Shown here in pieces: positions 11,291-22,900 of a stretch of DNA of 64,000 nucleotides; position 1 is the stretch's first letter, and each line of letters starts with the position of its first letter. The notes beneath the pieces are model-generated. The model was not told where the DNA came from. It did not search any database and was given only the letters and a program-made list of their open reading frames with translations. Source of the DNA: Talpa occidentalis (Eukaryota > Chordata > Mammalia > Eulipotyphla > Talpidae). The stretch is taken from positions 48,973,013-49,037,012 of the forward strand of contig NW_023601754.1 in assembly GCF_014898055.3 (NCBI RefSeq). Reading direction: 5' to 3'. The position numbers and the translations under genes are program-made.

Positions 11291-13611
11291 ATTTAGGACA
11301 GAGCCATGCATGATTAGTCAGCCCCATGGGGAACTTGGGCTTCCCTTGGCACTGGCTACATAAGCGCAAATGTGATTTTTGGTTTCTCTGGTGTGTTTGT
11401 ATCATATGTAGATTTGCTGTTGAAAGACCGGCTTGGGCTTTGTGAAGATCTGTGTGTCTCTATGTAATTTGTTGGTAGTGACTTGCTAAGACATTTGATT
11501 TTGTGGAAATTGTTCTGTGCAACAGTTTTACTCAAGATTAGGCTGTACATTGGACCGTGTGGCCAGATCAAAGATGGTATCTGAGACCACTTGGCGGGCT
11601 CTTGTAAAATTCAGAGGTTCTTGTTGCTAGGACTTTGGAACTTTTTTTTTCTTTTTGTAATCTCTGCTGTCTCATTAGCATTTCTAAAGGCAATAATGAT
11701 TCTTCAGTGCTATATTCCTTTGACTTTGACTACTTCCTGACCTCTGCCTGAGGGGTTTTGCAAGTCAACTGTGGAGCAGTGGTGTTTAAATTAGCAAATG
11801 TATGCCTGGGTGTTAACAAAAGTTAACTGGTAATGCTGGTAGTCTTGATGGATTCTTGGAGATAACGTGAATTTTTGCAAAGTCTGTATCAGAAAAATTA
11901 ACAAGATTTAGTCTGAGTATGAAAGGATTTGCTGCTGTGAATTTTGTCTACACAATTTGTTTTGGGCATGTTTGCCATTTTGAATCCTGGATTTGTTCAA
12001 TTACTAGTGTAAGACAAGATTCTAAGTTTCTGCTTCCTACTGAGGAAGGTCAGTTGTGGAAAGCACTCTTTAGGGTGCATCGTGTAACTGTACCAGGTTT
12101 TCATGCCTGTGTTGTTGTTGTCGCTCCCTAGTGGGGGGAGGTGTCATCTGTGCTTAGATGTTGAATCTGCTCTTTCAGCTTCTGTCCCAGAGTGGCTAAC
12201 AGAAGTAAGGAGATGACTCCTTTTAATTGAAAGTTAATTAGTGATATTTTGATTTTGTTTTTCAGGTTCTATTCCAGGAAACCCACGGACTGCCTGCTTG
12301 GTGGCTAACAAGAGATGACTCCTTTTACTTAAAAGTGAACCGTTATTTTGCTCTTTCAGTTGCTGTGCAGTATACCCCAGGATTGACTTCTAATCAAAAG
12401 TCTTCAACACTAAAAACCCTAACGTGATAAACAAGGTCATGTAACTCTTGTGATTAATAAAACTTTTCCTTCCTATTTCCAAAGTCTTAGGTTTGTAGGA
12501 TGACAACTGGAAACTGTTTTCTGCCAGCAACACTCCACATTTTTTTTTGGACTTTGACCCTTTTTTCTGAGCCGATGGAGTAAAACTGCAGTTATATAAG
12601 ATATTCCACATGGCATAACTAAAAAAAAAACTGTCATTGTCTATATGTTGTATGTCTGTATGTCCTTCTGTCTGTCTTGGCCTCGAGAGGTTGAAAAATT
12701 GGTAGACACGGTGCGCATAGACGTTGAAAAAAAAAGTCTCCAGTTATGAGAAAAACACAAAGGTTATGGTTTCATTGTTAACATTGTACTATTGAACTAA
12801 GCCGCTGCCTTCATAGAGATTGAACATTGTTGTTTCTGTTATTTTTCCTGATATTTATGGCAAAGCTGCCCAGAAATCTAAATTCAAGCACAAATTTGGT
12901 AGCCTGTCATTTGGCTGATGCAAGGAAATTTTGTGGAACCTCAGTAGAGCTCCTGGGACACTCCACAAAGTTTCTCCCTTTCCTCCTGGGAAAGGCGTTA
13001 GATGAATTTGTCCTATTTGGCTTATCCAATGAAGTAACACTGGAAGGGAAGCATCGTCACTTGGGAAAATGGTAAAACTTTGGCATGTACAGAAATGTTA
13101 ACACTGGTTTTCTAAAATGTGTATAAAACCTCTCAGTACCTGATCTGCATGTAAATTCTCAATGGGGATTGTCACCTTGTACTATTGTACACTTCGATTA
13201 TTTATTGACAGAAATTGTTCTGAAAAATAGGGAGAAAAGACCTCAACAGATTCCTATTGATGGAACTGTTGAGAGTACAAATTTCCTACACAGGACTGAA
13301 TACACCTGGTATTTTCAAAGTATTCTTTGACATAATACTGATAATTTTTTGCATTTTGTTTTGAATCCACAAAGTTTTTTTTTTTTTGTTTGGAGTGACC
13401 AGCACCTGCAGGAAGGTTGCGATTTTTTTTCCAGCAAAGCTAACTTGTGTCACATTTCCCCCCACCTTGAAACCAACACAGCATACAAATAGTGGTAGCA
13501 ATTTCTTTTTTGCTACTTATCTCAGAGTCTGTTTTTGCATAACTTCCATAGGGATTTTGTCTGCTTAAACTAAAAAAAAAATTGGACATGAGTTTCATTG
13601 TGTGGCTTTGA

Positions 13612-13902
13612 GAGGAGTTCTTCCAGAAAGTTGAAGCAGAGCTGAACCAAGAAGAGGAGAACCTGTTTGCTTTGTTCGTAGGGTTCCAGAGACTTCCAAA
13701 GAAGGTGAGGAAGCTTGCCTCCATTGGCAGGACTGGACAACCCGGCCAACAAAAAAGTCCTGGTACCCTCGAGAAGAGGAAAGCCCAGGTGGAGTCTGAT
13801 GAGACCAGCTTTGTTCCTGAAGCCTACATGGACCGGATGCCAACGGTTCGCTCTGATCCTATATGGAGTATTCCAACAAAGCCAGCTGAAATTGCTGTTT
13901 AG
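13612..13902 (+). other. Unidentified open frame inside the retroviral element
   Basis: After a TGA at 13609-13611 the frame is open for 96 codons to a stop at 13900-13902. An ATG occurs within it at 13672. The composition looks protein-like: a charged, Glu-rich start (EEFFQKVEAELNQEEE), then a basic stretch (PKKVRKLASIGR), then a Pro/Ser/Asp-containing end. I recognise neither a retroviral nor a cellular family. It could be a captured host fragment, a remnant of an accessory frame, or chance. Confidence 0.35.
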
Positions 13903-14302
13903 TTATTCTGCCCTGTGATTTTATGCAAAAATAGGTAAAATGGTTTAAAAGTAGATTTAGTTTGCAAACTTTTGCTATGCTGTTAAAAAGTTTGGGCTCG
14001 AGGTTGAGAGAATTCGTTTTTGCATAAGTTGAACCAATTTTAAGATTTTTTTCCCCTGTGATTTTGATATGTTTGCTGTCTTGTTTAGCTAATGCTCCAG
14101 ATTTTTTTTTCCTTTTGGCTTGGATAATGGACTATCTTCCAGCAATGGAAACTCTCATCCTGGACATTCATGGACAGTGCTGCTGACTAATTGTTGCTTC
14201 TCTTACACACATTGTAACCCTGAAAAAAGACTGTCTCCTAAGACCACACCCTGAGATCTGTGCCACCATAGAGATGGTGGAATAAAAATTAAAAGGGGAG
14301 AT

Positions 14303-14895
14303 TGTAACAGGGTGGTCCCCAGGAAAGGGGGAGGTTCCAGGTTTTCTGCCCCACCCAAGGGAGGGTGGAGCTGAGCAGGGAGAGAAGAAGCTGCAGAGGA
14401 GACTGAGGAAGGAAGGAAGCAGGATGGAGCCAGAAGGAGACCTGGAGGAGGCACGTGGAGCCGAGAGACACATGAAGAAAATGCGCTTGTCTTTTGGTCG
14501 TGGACTGGGTGACACGGATGTGGGTGAGACCTGTGGGGAGGGGACAGTGGCAGCTTTTACCTTGATTTTGTTCTTTTCCTTCTGGGTTTGTCTGGTTGTT
14601 TCAGATCCTTTTCTGTGGGTCCCCACTGGAAGATGCTTTAGACTGTGGCAGGCTTTGGGGCCTTGCTCTGGGCCAATGCCATCTGGATGGAGTTTTATCC
14701 ACGAGGGGACGGGCAACTTTGGGAGCTTGATTTAGAAACTAGATTCTTTACCTCTCCTGTCCTGTTTCCTAATTGTATGGAAGTTCCTTCCCATTAAAGT
14801 CTCATATGCTTTGTGTTGATGTGGTGGAGGGCAGAACCCATTTAGAATATGCAGGTTTGCAGGGTTTGGACTGCCCCTCTCCCTGCCCTGTAACT
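14303..14895 (+). repeat. 3' LTR of the same retroviral element
   Basis: It is a direct repeat of 10690-11272, beginning TGTAACAGGG. Its last base is T instead of the A of the 5' copy. GTTC lies before the 5' LTR (10686-10689) and after the 3' LTR (14896-14899), a 4-bp target duplication. The LTR ends 135 bp before the ATG of the LILR fragment. Confidence 0.88.
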
Positions 14896-15029
14896 GTTCC
14901 TCTTCCTGTGGGAGATGACTTGACAACCCGTGACAGGAAGGACCAGTGTTCCTTGTACCCACTCTGTGTGTCCATCCTGCCGGCAGCCTGGACCCTCCAT
15001 CTGCATAGCCAGGTCACAGAGAGGATGCC

Positions 15030-15676
15030 ATGACCCCCAGCCTCACGGCCCTGCTCTGCCTGGGTGAGTGTGAAGAGGGAGGGCACCCTGGTCTGGAGGC
15101 CCCATGCCAGGCCTGGTCTGTCAGGGGACCCAGGACTCGGGAGGCTCCGGGAGGAGGCTTTGTCAGGACTCGGGTCAGGCCAGGGCTGAGTGTGGGCCCC
15201 GGGACCCCAGAGCAGACAGGTGAGTCTGTGCTCAGGTGTCCCGGGTCCTGCCTCCTCACTGGGGAGGGCCACCCCTGGCAGCTGGGGGTGGAGACAGCAG
15301 TTCTGGGGTGATGGAGGGGACATCTAGGGTGATGGGTGGAGAACAGCAGGTCTAGGGTGATGGAGGGGATGTCTGGGAGGTTCTGGGCTGGGGCCTGGGA
15401 ACTGGGGTGGGGATGCCCGTGACCAGCCTCTGATTCCTTCCAGGGGCCCTGCCCATACCCACCCTCTGAGCTGAGCCAGGCTCTCTGATCCCCTGGGGGG
15501 AACCTGTGACCATCTGGTGTCAGGGGACCCTGGGGGCCCAGGAGTTCCGTCTGTATAAGGAGGGAAGCTCTGTGCCCTGGGACAGAGGGACCCCACTGAT
15601 GCCCGGGGACAAGGCCCCGTTCCGCATCCCATTCCTGACAGTGGACTATGCAGGGAGATATCACTGTGATTATGGC
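15030..15676 (+). pseudogene. LILR fragment: signal exon, linker exon and truncated Ig1 exon
   Basis: Signal exon 15030-15063 (MTPSLTALLCLG), linker exon 15184-15219 (GLSVGPGTPEQTG) and Ig1 exon from 15444 are near-identical in layout to the third LILR unit. The Ig1 exon has TGA at 15467-15469 where unit 3 has a Trp codon. It stops at about 15676, just after the GRYHCDYG motif, where a SINE begins. No downstream Ig or membrane exon follows. The pyrimidine tract before the linker exon, present in unit 3, is deleted here, so that acceptor is weak. The unit cannot encode a receptor. A 3' LTR ends 135 bp upstream of its ATG. Confidence 0.87.
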
Positions 15677-15925
15677 AGCCCCGCTGGCCTAGGGGTTAAG
15701 TCTCAGCACTATAACCACGACAGCCTGAGTTCAATGCCCAGCCAGGGAGCTGACCCACACGGTGCAGCAGACCTCTCCTGTCTCCCCGCTGCTCCCCTCA
15801 GCAGTGCATTTCATCGATCCGCCTGTTCTGCTCCCTACTCTGTCTCTTATGAATCCTCCCAACCCCCCCCCCACCGCACCTCTGGTCTACACCCCAGTTC
15901 TTCTAAGCCAAAAAAAAAAAAAAAA
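15677..15925 (+). mobile_element. tRNA-derived SINE truncating the LILR fragment
   Basis: It begins GCCCCGCTGGCCTAGGGGTTAAG inside the Ig1 exon and ends in an A tract. Ig sequence does not resume after it, so a deletion accompanied or followed the insertion. Confidence 0.88.
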
Positions 15926-16055
15926 GCAGAGAGGCAAAGTCACTTTCCCAAATACACAGAGCTAGCAAGAGGCAGGTTGAAGTTTTGCAAAGAATTTGGT
16001 GTGACCCCAAGTCTGCTAGCTTTTGTTCATGCCCAGCAGCTGTGTCCTGCACTGG
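15926..16055 (+). repeat. MIR fragment
   Basis: The stretch around CACAGAGCTAGCAAGAGGCAG and what follows resembles the core and 3' part of the ancient mammalian MIR SINE. It directly follows the SINE that truncates the LILR Ig1 exon. Confidence 0.55.
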
Positions 16056-16619
16056 TCTGGTAAGAGATAGTCTTGGGAGGGAAGGGGGAGCTCACGTTAT
16101 ATCACACCCTGGTCTGTTCTGTGGCTGCCATGCTGTGTGTAGGAGGGGCCAACATCCCGAGGATCTGAATTCCATCTCTGTTCAAGACGCACGGGCAGTC
16201 TGAATCAATATCAACGCATTCTCTGACTGAATATTATGTCAGAATACTGCATGGAGGCTATTTTGGACTCAGTTTATGCAAACTTGCCAACCGAACACCC
16301 TCAAATAGTGAAAGATATGGCTCCTGTAGACTCTGACCATGGTGCTGAAACAAGAATCTAATGGCGAGGCCCCAGTCAGCACAGTGGACAGCAACAGCAG
16401 AACCCACTCTCCTGGAGTTGGGTACTGCTGGGTGCAATAGGGTGGGTGTCTCGTTGGGGGGACACTAGGGGTGTAGTGAGTGATGCCACTTCCATTCCTA
16501 TCCCACGAATCCTAGACTTGTGAATGAATCGGGATTATTGCAAAACCAGCACATATAGTCCATGCTGACTGTGTGTAATATACAGTTGTTCCTTGTAGAG
16601 ACCCTGGCATCAACCCTGC

Positions 16620-17045
16620 AAGGTACTGTCACCTCGTTGACACTGTGACAGGGTTTCTCGTGGGGCTTTCCACTGTTCTGTCAAGCCAGTCCTCAGGACA
16701 CATGACCAGTGAATCCCATGAGCGTGGGTGCGTTGCCCCACTTTTTTGGGAATTGAGTTCCTTGGTCAGAAGCAATGCTGTGTGGGATAGCATAGTTGCA
16801 AACAAGCTGTTCTATAAGTCTGATGATAGTAGTTTTGGCAGCAGCATTGTGTGTAGGAGAGACAAGCGTATATGCAGATTAAGTGTCAATTGCAGTAAGG
16901 ACGAAGCACTGCCCCTTCCATGATGAAGAGTCCATTGTCATCAATCCGCCACTGGGTGGCTGCCAGATCACCCCTGGGAACGGTGCCACACCAGGGCTCA
17001 GGGTGGTCTCTGCTGCTGCAGACTGGACACTCAGTGGTGTCTGTC
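16620..17045 (-). mobile_element. Degraded ERV1-like integrase remnant
   Basis: On the minus strand, short pieces resembling a class I retroviral integrase core can be read in more than one frame, including SDQGTQF and a following HAHGIHW-like piece, with stops and shifts between them. The relic is not coding. The surrounding 16.1-17.3 kb is probably part of the same decayed insertion. Confidence 0.65.
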
Positions 17046-17504
17046 GCAGGCCAGCCTGGTGAGTAGAAGTCTATTTTGCTGAGCCTCTGTAACCAGAAGG
17101 CTGGAGTTCAGGCCACCTGTCACTGCCAAATGCCAATAAAGTGGAAACAGGAATTGAATCTTTAAGATGCTCTTCAATCTGGCAGCCGGTGACCGGGAAG
17201 ATGGGGGTAACACCCTAAAGAAGCCGCCTTCGCATTTCATCTACAGCTGGCTCTTTACAGTGCGCTGACCAAAGGCAGTCCAGCAGTGGGCAGGCTTCTC
17301 TGCTGCCAGGAGCTGGTGATGTCCACCCAGAGTTCCTTATCGCCCTCCTGGACACCTGGCCTCAGGCTCGGCCCCCGGTGCTGAGGGTGGCCTGCAGATA
17401 GCACTGCTCCCCACACCCCTCCAGACATGTCCTCGGGCCGGAAAATTAGCTCAGAGCAGACAGGCCATAAACAATGGGTGTGCAGATTTCCTACTATGCA
17501 TTCT

Positions 17505-17640
17505 CCCTACCCCCCCCTTATTGAGGTGACATCGGTTTACAACACTGTACATGATTTAGGGGGTTAGGTTCATACCGCATCAGATGTATGTTTCCATCCC
17601 ACCCCCACCATCCAAGCACCCAGATTCCTCTACCCTAGAC
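17505..17640 (-). repeat. L1-derived fragment
   Basis: TTATTGAGGTGACATCGGTT and what follows match the reversed 3' untranslated part of L1. Confidence 0.55.
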
Positions 17641-17949
17641 CGTGGCGCCCCCTCAACCTTTGTTCCCACGCTGTCCCCCCTTCCTTCCAAATATAAATTT
17701 CTCTTGTATGTTTGAGCTTCCTCCACACTGCCTGGCCCACAGCTCCCAAAATGCTTGAATTTCCTAAGTGTTGACTTTCCTGAGTGAGCAAGGAGTCTTT
17801 TGTTACTGCAAATGAGGTGGTTTTAAGTCCCACTTAAGGGTGGAGGCAGATTGCCGGAGAACCAACCTCGTGATCAGAGGGTTAGTATTTCTCATCCTCC
17901 ACACCCTGATCTCCTAGGAGGGAAGAAGGGCCGGAGGTTGAATCAATGG

Positions 17950-18265
17950 CCACTGGACAACTATTTAATCATTCTCATGCCTGAGTTATGATGCCCCCAT
18001 AAAAATCCAAGAGAAGGCGATTCAGAGAAATCCCAGGCTGGAGACCTTTGGAGAGCTGAGGACCGTGGTACAGGGGCACAGAGGGTGGTACAGAGAGGGC
18101 ACAGAGCTCTGCAACATCCCCCCGTCCCTTGCCCTGTGCATCTCTTCATCTGGCTCTTCCTGAGTATGTTCTCTTGTAGCAAGTAAACCAGGGATCTAGC
18201 ATGTAAGTGGCTTTCCTGAGTTCTCTTGAGCCACTCTAGCCAATTAATTGGATGCAAAGAAGGAG
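17950..18265 (+). repeat. Probable solo LTR, class not assigned
   Basis: The block has CATAAAAATCC near its start, a TTCATCTGGCTCTTCCTGAG stretch, then CTGAGTTCTCTTGAGCCACT before AATTAATTGG. These resemble conserved pieces of mammalian LTRs that I recall, but I cannot name the family. No partner LTR was seen. Confidence 0.45.
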
Positions 18266-18879
18266 TCATGGAAACTATGGCAGTCTAATTAATACTGGGG
18301 TGAAAGAATTCATCAGAGACAGAGTGGAAGACGAAGCAGGTTGACTTATTGAAGTGCCCTGAAAGGGAGCGGGGTGAGATGGGAGATACACTTTCGCCTG
18401 TGAAGAAAGATTTGAGGGTCTCTTGTGTACTCTGTTTTCATGGAACTTTCTAACTTGGGCATGGCTTTGCACTAGTTATCTGCTGGGATGTCTGGTCTGG
18501 GGCACCGGTCTTCAGTAGGGAATGTGCCCTGGTCCTGCTTCTGCATTCCTGGAGCTGGTCTGCTGTTTCTGGTGAGGCCTTGGGTCTTATGGCCCGATTT
18601 CCGTGGCAACCGTATAGCTTGCCTCATCTATTCAAGCCTCCTGAACTTGCCTGCTGGGCAAGGAGTGGGGACTTAGTGGGTCCTTGGGGCTACTAGGGGG
18701 GTAATTGGCTTCACAGATAGCCCCTGAATCACACCCTGATACGGGGGCTTCGCCCAGACCAGGGTGCAGCTGCCCTGGTGGCTGTGACCCCAGAACCTCC
18801 CTTGTGGTGGACAGAGAGCAGTTCCCCAGGTTCTACTTTTCCTCCCCCGCACCAGGCCGCAGTGTCCAGCCCACGCAGA

Positions 18880-19270
18880 CACCGTGACTCACCCCTGGCG
18901 CCTCACGCCCTCTCCCTGACCCGCTGCACTGAACCCGCGGGGCCCGTGGGGTGCAAAGCGACCGACCCCTCTTCCTTTCCGCGTCCCTCCGTTACTGGAT
19001 CTGTCCTCGCTCTTCGCGGTTCCCCCAGAACCGCCCACCGTCTTATTCAGGTATTCGCTGACGCTCCCTGGCTGCTCACAAAGGTGCCCCAGGCTCTCCC
19101 AGCAAAGACACACCGGGACCTGCAGACCACGACTCCGGGCGCCACCGACTGTGCCGTCCAGGATGTCGGGTCGCGGCGCCCTGGCTAGGAGAGCCCCGAG
19201 TCGCTGTGATGGGAGGTGGGTGTTCACGGGGTCAGACCCTGGACGGCTCGGCTTAAAACGGAACCTTACC
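18880..19270. other. Local CpG-rich stretch, no gene recognised
   Basis: CpG is clearly denser here than in neighbouring sequence. No open frame with family similarity was seen. It may be part of an LTR-derived or unique regulatory segment next to the CTCF-like motif. Confidence 0.4.
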
Positions 19271-19276
19271 CGGGAG

Positions 19277-19290
19277 CCACTAGGGGGCGC
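19277..19290 (+). promoter_or_regulatory. CTCF-like binding motif
   Basis: CCACTAGGGGGCGC matches the core consensus of CTCF sites very closely. It lies between the LILR fragment and the two-Ig LILR unit, at the edge of a locally CpG-rich stretch (about 18880-19290). Whether it is occupied cannot be told from sequence. Confidence 0.7.
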
Positions 19291-19376
19291 AAGTGTCTCA
19301 TGCTCACTGCAAAGAAAAGCTAGAAACCTGTTCCAGAAGGCCTGCTATTAGCGTTCGGTTGCGTTTTATTGTTTCT

Positions 19377-19624
19377 AAAAAAGGCTTATTTATGTATGCA
19401 AGAGCTGGGGTGTAAGCCAGAGGTATGGGGGTGAGAGGAGACAGAGTGGGGAGCAGAACAGGTCAATCTACCGAAATCCACTGCTGAGGGAAGCAGTGGG
19501 GAGACAGGAGAGGTCTGCTGCACCATGTGGGTAGCTCCCTAGCAGGGGATCGAACTCGTGCTGCAGTGGCTGCGGACAGCTCCATAGTGCTGATGTGTAA
19601 CCCCTCCCGCCACCAGGGAGGCCC
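19377..19624 (-). repeat. tRNA-derived SINE
   Basis: A diverged minus-strand copy ending CCACCAGGGAGGCCC, about 90 bp after the CTCF-like motif. Confidence 0.85.
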
Positions 19625-19768
19625 CTCTGTTGCATTTTAAAAGACTATTTAAACATGAAGCCTCAAAGCAGCTGTTACTATCGTGCAAATGCTATTTGGT
19701 TCCGTCCAAACACTCCCATCTAGTCCTTGCACACACTCTCCGTGGCACACCTTAATCTTGATTCTGTT

Positions 19769-19898
19769 TGGGCCTATCTGGTGGCAGGAGTTGTGTTAGC
19801 GTTATCAAGGTGTCGCCAGCCACTGAGGCCTGAGTTCCATCCCAGCCGGGGAGCTGACCCACATGGCACAGCAGAAAGACTACACAGCAGTGCCCAGT
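19769..19898 (+). repeat. tRNA-derived SINE, 3' truncated
   Basis: Head and B-box region (GAGCTGACCCACATGGCACA) present; tail half missing. Confidence 0.75.
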
Positions 19899-19999
19899 GG
19901 CACAAAAAACACGCTTCCAGGTGGTTGTGCACTTTGACTTGATCTGATCTCTTACCAAAACCTGGAGCTGCAGATAAAGTGAACAGCTGATGCTGCTTT

Positions 20000-22900
20000 A
20001 AAGTCAAATTACTCAAAATTTGAGGGACTCAAAAGCAGGATCCTGGTCTAGTCAGGAATCCTCTATGGAGTTCCAAAGCGGCTTGCTGAAGAGAGACTGG
20101 GCTGTTATTAGCCCTCTCTGAGATCGGAGAGAAGGCGCCCGGAGCTGAGGAGCCAGCTTGGAATGGGAGCTGAGTGCAGGGTGGTCAGCAACTGGGCAAC
20201 GGAGGGACCAAAGGCAACGATATCGTGCACAAAATTTAAAGAAACGCCAGAGAATTGCTGATCCTCCCCAGCTGTGCACATTCATCACTGCTTTGTTTCC
20301 TGACAAGCAACATTTTGCAGCTCCCTTTGAACTGCCCTTTCACTTAAAAACCCACAAAGGCTTCCCTCCCACCTCACACCTCCTCAGGAACCACTGGTGG
20401 CTTCTACCCTGTTCCCTGAGCCCCGCCCTCTCCCCATGCTCGCTGTGTCCGACACCCCCTCCCCATTGCATGCCTTCTGCCCTGGGGACATGGTGTCTGG
20501 AGAAGGCGAGAGTCCACCAGAGCGTGGCTGCCACTTCCCTCCTGGGTCTGGGACTCCAGGCTGGTGTGCCTCTCGGGAAGGGCTGTGCTTGCTGAGCAGG
20601 CTGCTCTGCCGCAGACCCAGGCCCGCAGCACGTGAGGCCGCCCTGCCCGGCAGCCATGGGTCCAGACCTGCAGGCACTCCCAGCGCTGACCCTGGGCACT
20701 GGCTGGGTCTGGGCGCTTAGGTCTCAGAGGTGCCAGGTGGGGCTGGGACACTAGGCCTGCACCAGGCAGAGGTGGGGTTCAGGCCAGAATCGTAAAGCAC
20801 ATTGGCCTCGTGTCTGCAGGGGTGCAGGTGCCTGAGGCTGATTGTCTTCTCCCTGAACAAAGTCACCACAGGGCCTTGAGCATGAGGTCAGAGAAGCCTC
20901 AGGTCTATGCCCTGGAGTTGGGCCCCACCCATCCCAGGAGGTCACACCACTGACTGCAGATCCTTGAGCCCCATCAGACCGCTCCTGGCTGAGCCCAGGA
21001 CCCCAAGTCCTTCCCAAAGACGCGGCTCTGCCTGAGCTCTCCTAGGCACCTCTTCCTTGGGCTGTGACCCTCCACAGCCCTGGGCCATCCCTTCCAAGTC
21101 CAGGTCCCCTCTCTGGCCCCTGCTCTGTGCTGGCTGCTGCCCCCGGGGTTGTGTCCCTGGGCCTCAGCAGCTCCAGAGCAGACCAGGGCCTCAGGCTTCC
21201 GGCTCCATGTGAGCAGGTGAGCCGAAATGTCAGCCGAGGCCACCGGACAGTTCAGCCTCCAGTGGATGCCGTTCACCCCCTAGAAGAACCAGAACCCTAA
21301 AAGTTGTCAAGAACGCAGGGCCACTGGAGGACAGACCTGCTGGAGCTGTGAGAGATTTCACATGTCAAGGACACACATGGAGACCCAGGAGGGAGGCACA
21401 GACTTCCTGTGTGGACAGGCCTTCCGTGCCGGACATAGGTCCAGACAGGAATCCAGCCCCCTTCCCTGCAACTCAACCCCCCAAGCAGCCCGTCCGCCCC
21501 GCTCAGACAACACAGTTGCTCTTCAGCGCGTTCCCAGCCTCGGAGTAGCAGTTGAAATTAGGAGGTTCGAGAGTGTGAAACTCCTCCTGTCCCAGCTCAT
21601 CCTGTCCCCCACTAACCCGCGGGATGCTGACCAGAGCTACAAGAGCTCACCCGGCTAAGGGGGTTGGGGGGCACCGGGATCCAGAACTGGGGTTAACAGC
21701 CCGCGCTTTCTGAAAAAGCAGAAGTCACAGGTGCTATGTGGGACCCTGGAGAGCAGCCCTTGGAAGGAGCTGTCCTGCCTGCTGCCAGCTCTCGGGGTGC
21801 GGCCTCAGAGCGGGGGCGGCGCCGCCCACCGTGTCCTCTTCCCGCGGTGGCCGCCCAGCTCCGTCCACTCCGCCTCCACGCGGCCCGGGTCGGGCAGGAA
21901 AATCCTCGCGATTCTGAAACTCAGGCCCTGCCCTGCCCTGTTTCGGGGGGAGGAAACGGAGTCCTATTTTGCTGTTACCATGTTGGGCTCTTACCACCAG
22001 CCTTCACAGCTCTTCCTACTGTGCCTTGGCCGTGGGTGCTGTTCACTCATCCCTTATCACAGCTACTTTCAGGGTGACACCCAGTCAGCACCTGTCTCCC
22101 CTAGGACCGCCCACCGGCCTTCTGGGCCGCGCTGTCCTGTCCGTGTGCGCAGACTCTTCCCTGGCGCGCGGATCGGAGGGTGAATTCTCACCGCTGCCGT
22201 CGGGAGTGGACTTGCCGCCCCAGCACCCGCTGCTTGTCTGCCGGGAGCTGCAGCGAGAGCGCGTCGTGCTGCCAACTCGACCATGAGAGACGAGCTCATG
22301 GTGGATGGGACACCCTCTTTCCTGACTTGTTCTGTCTCTCCCTAAAACCCTAACACACCTGAGACACCCTCCCTGCCCTCCCTGGGGCAAGATCTAGACA
22401 GTGCCCGCAGCTGGCGCGAAACAGGACCAGAGGAGGGTTCCCAGGCCTGAGGGGTGGATGGGTGCGGGGAGACGGCCAGGGCCCCGGAGAAGGGGTCTGG
22501 CGGTAGGTGCGGGTCCAGGACAGGCTGGGGTGGGCACGGGCCACCGTGGAGATCTCCACCAGCCGGCGTGGGGATCACCAGGAGTGGCAGCTCCACACCT
22601 GACACCTGCTCTGAAAAGGGAGCCACAGAGTGGGGATTCCCAGCCAGCCTCGGGCAGAGGGGCACTCTCTGGGGGGCCGTGTCCCTGCGAGGAGGGACGT
22701 CTGTGTTCCGCGCCTCCCCCAGTGCCGTGTGAACAGTGCACCGGAGGCTGAGGATGGGGGCTGAGACTGAGCACAGGCCCTCCAGCCGGCAGGGGCTGCG
22801 GCCGTCATGCAAGACCTCAGCCTTCTTCCCTGGCGAGCCTCCTGTGGGCATTTCCGAGTGAGCCCCGCGGCCTCCTGTGGGCATTTCTGCCCTGCCCTCG

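Larger units (their letters stand above)
11273..14302 (+). mobile_element. Internal region of a non-autonomous, betaretrovirus-like endogenous element
   Basis: Only 3.03 kb separates the LTRs, against the roughly 7 kb or more of a complete provirus. I recognise no protease, polymerase, integrase or envelope motif in any frame. The region begins with the tRNA-Lys-type primer site and ends with a purine tract (about 14290-14301, AAAAGGGGAGA) before the 3' LTR. That makes it a structurally complete but non-coding passenger, comparable in design to mouse ETn elements. One open frame (about 13612-13902) remains unexplained. Confidence 0.8.
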
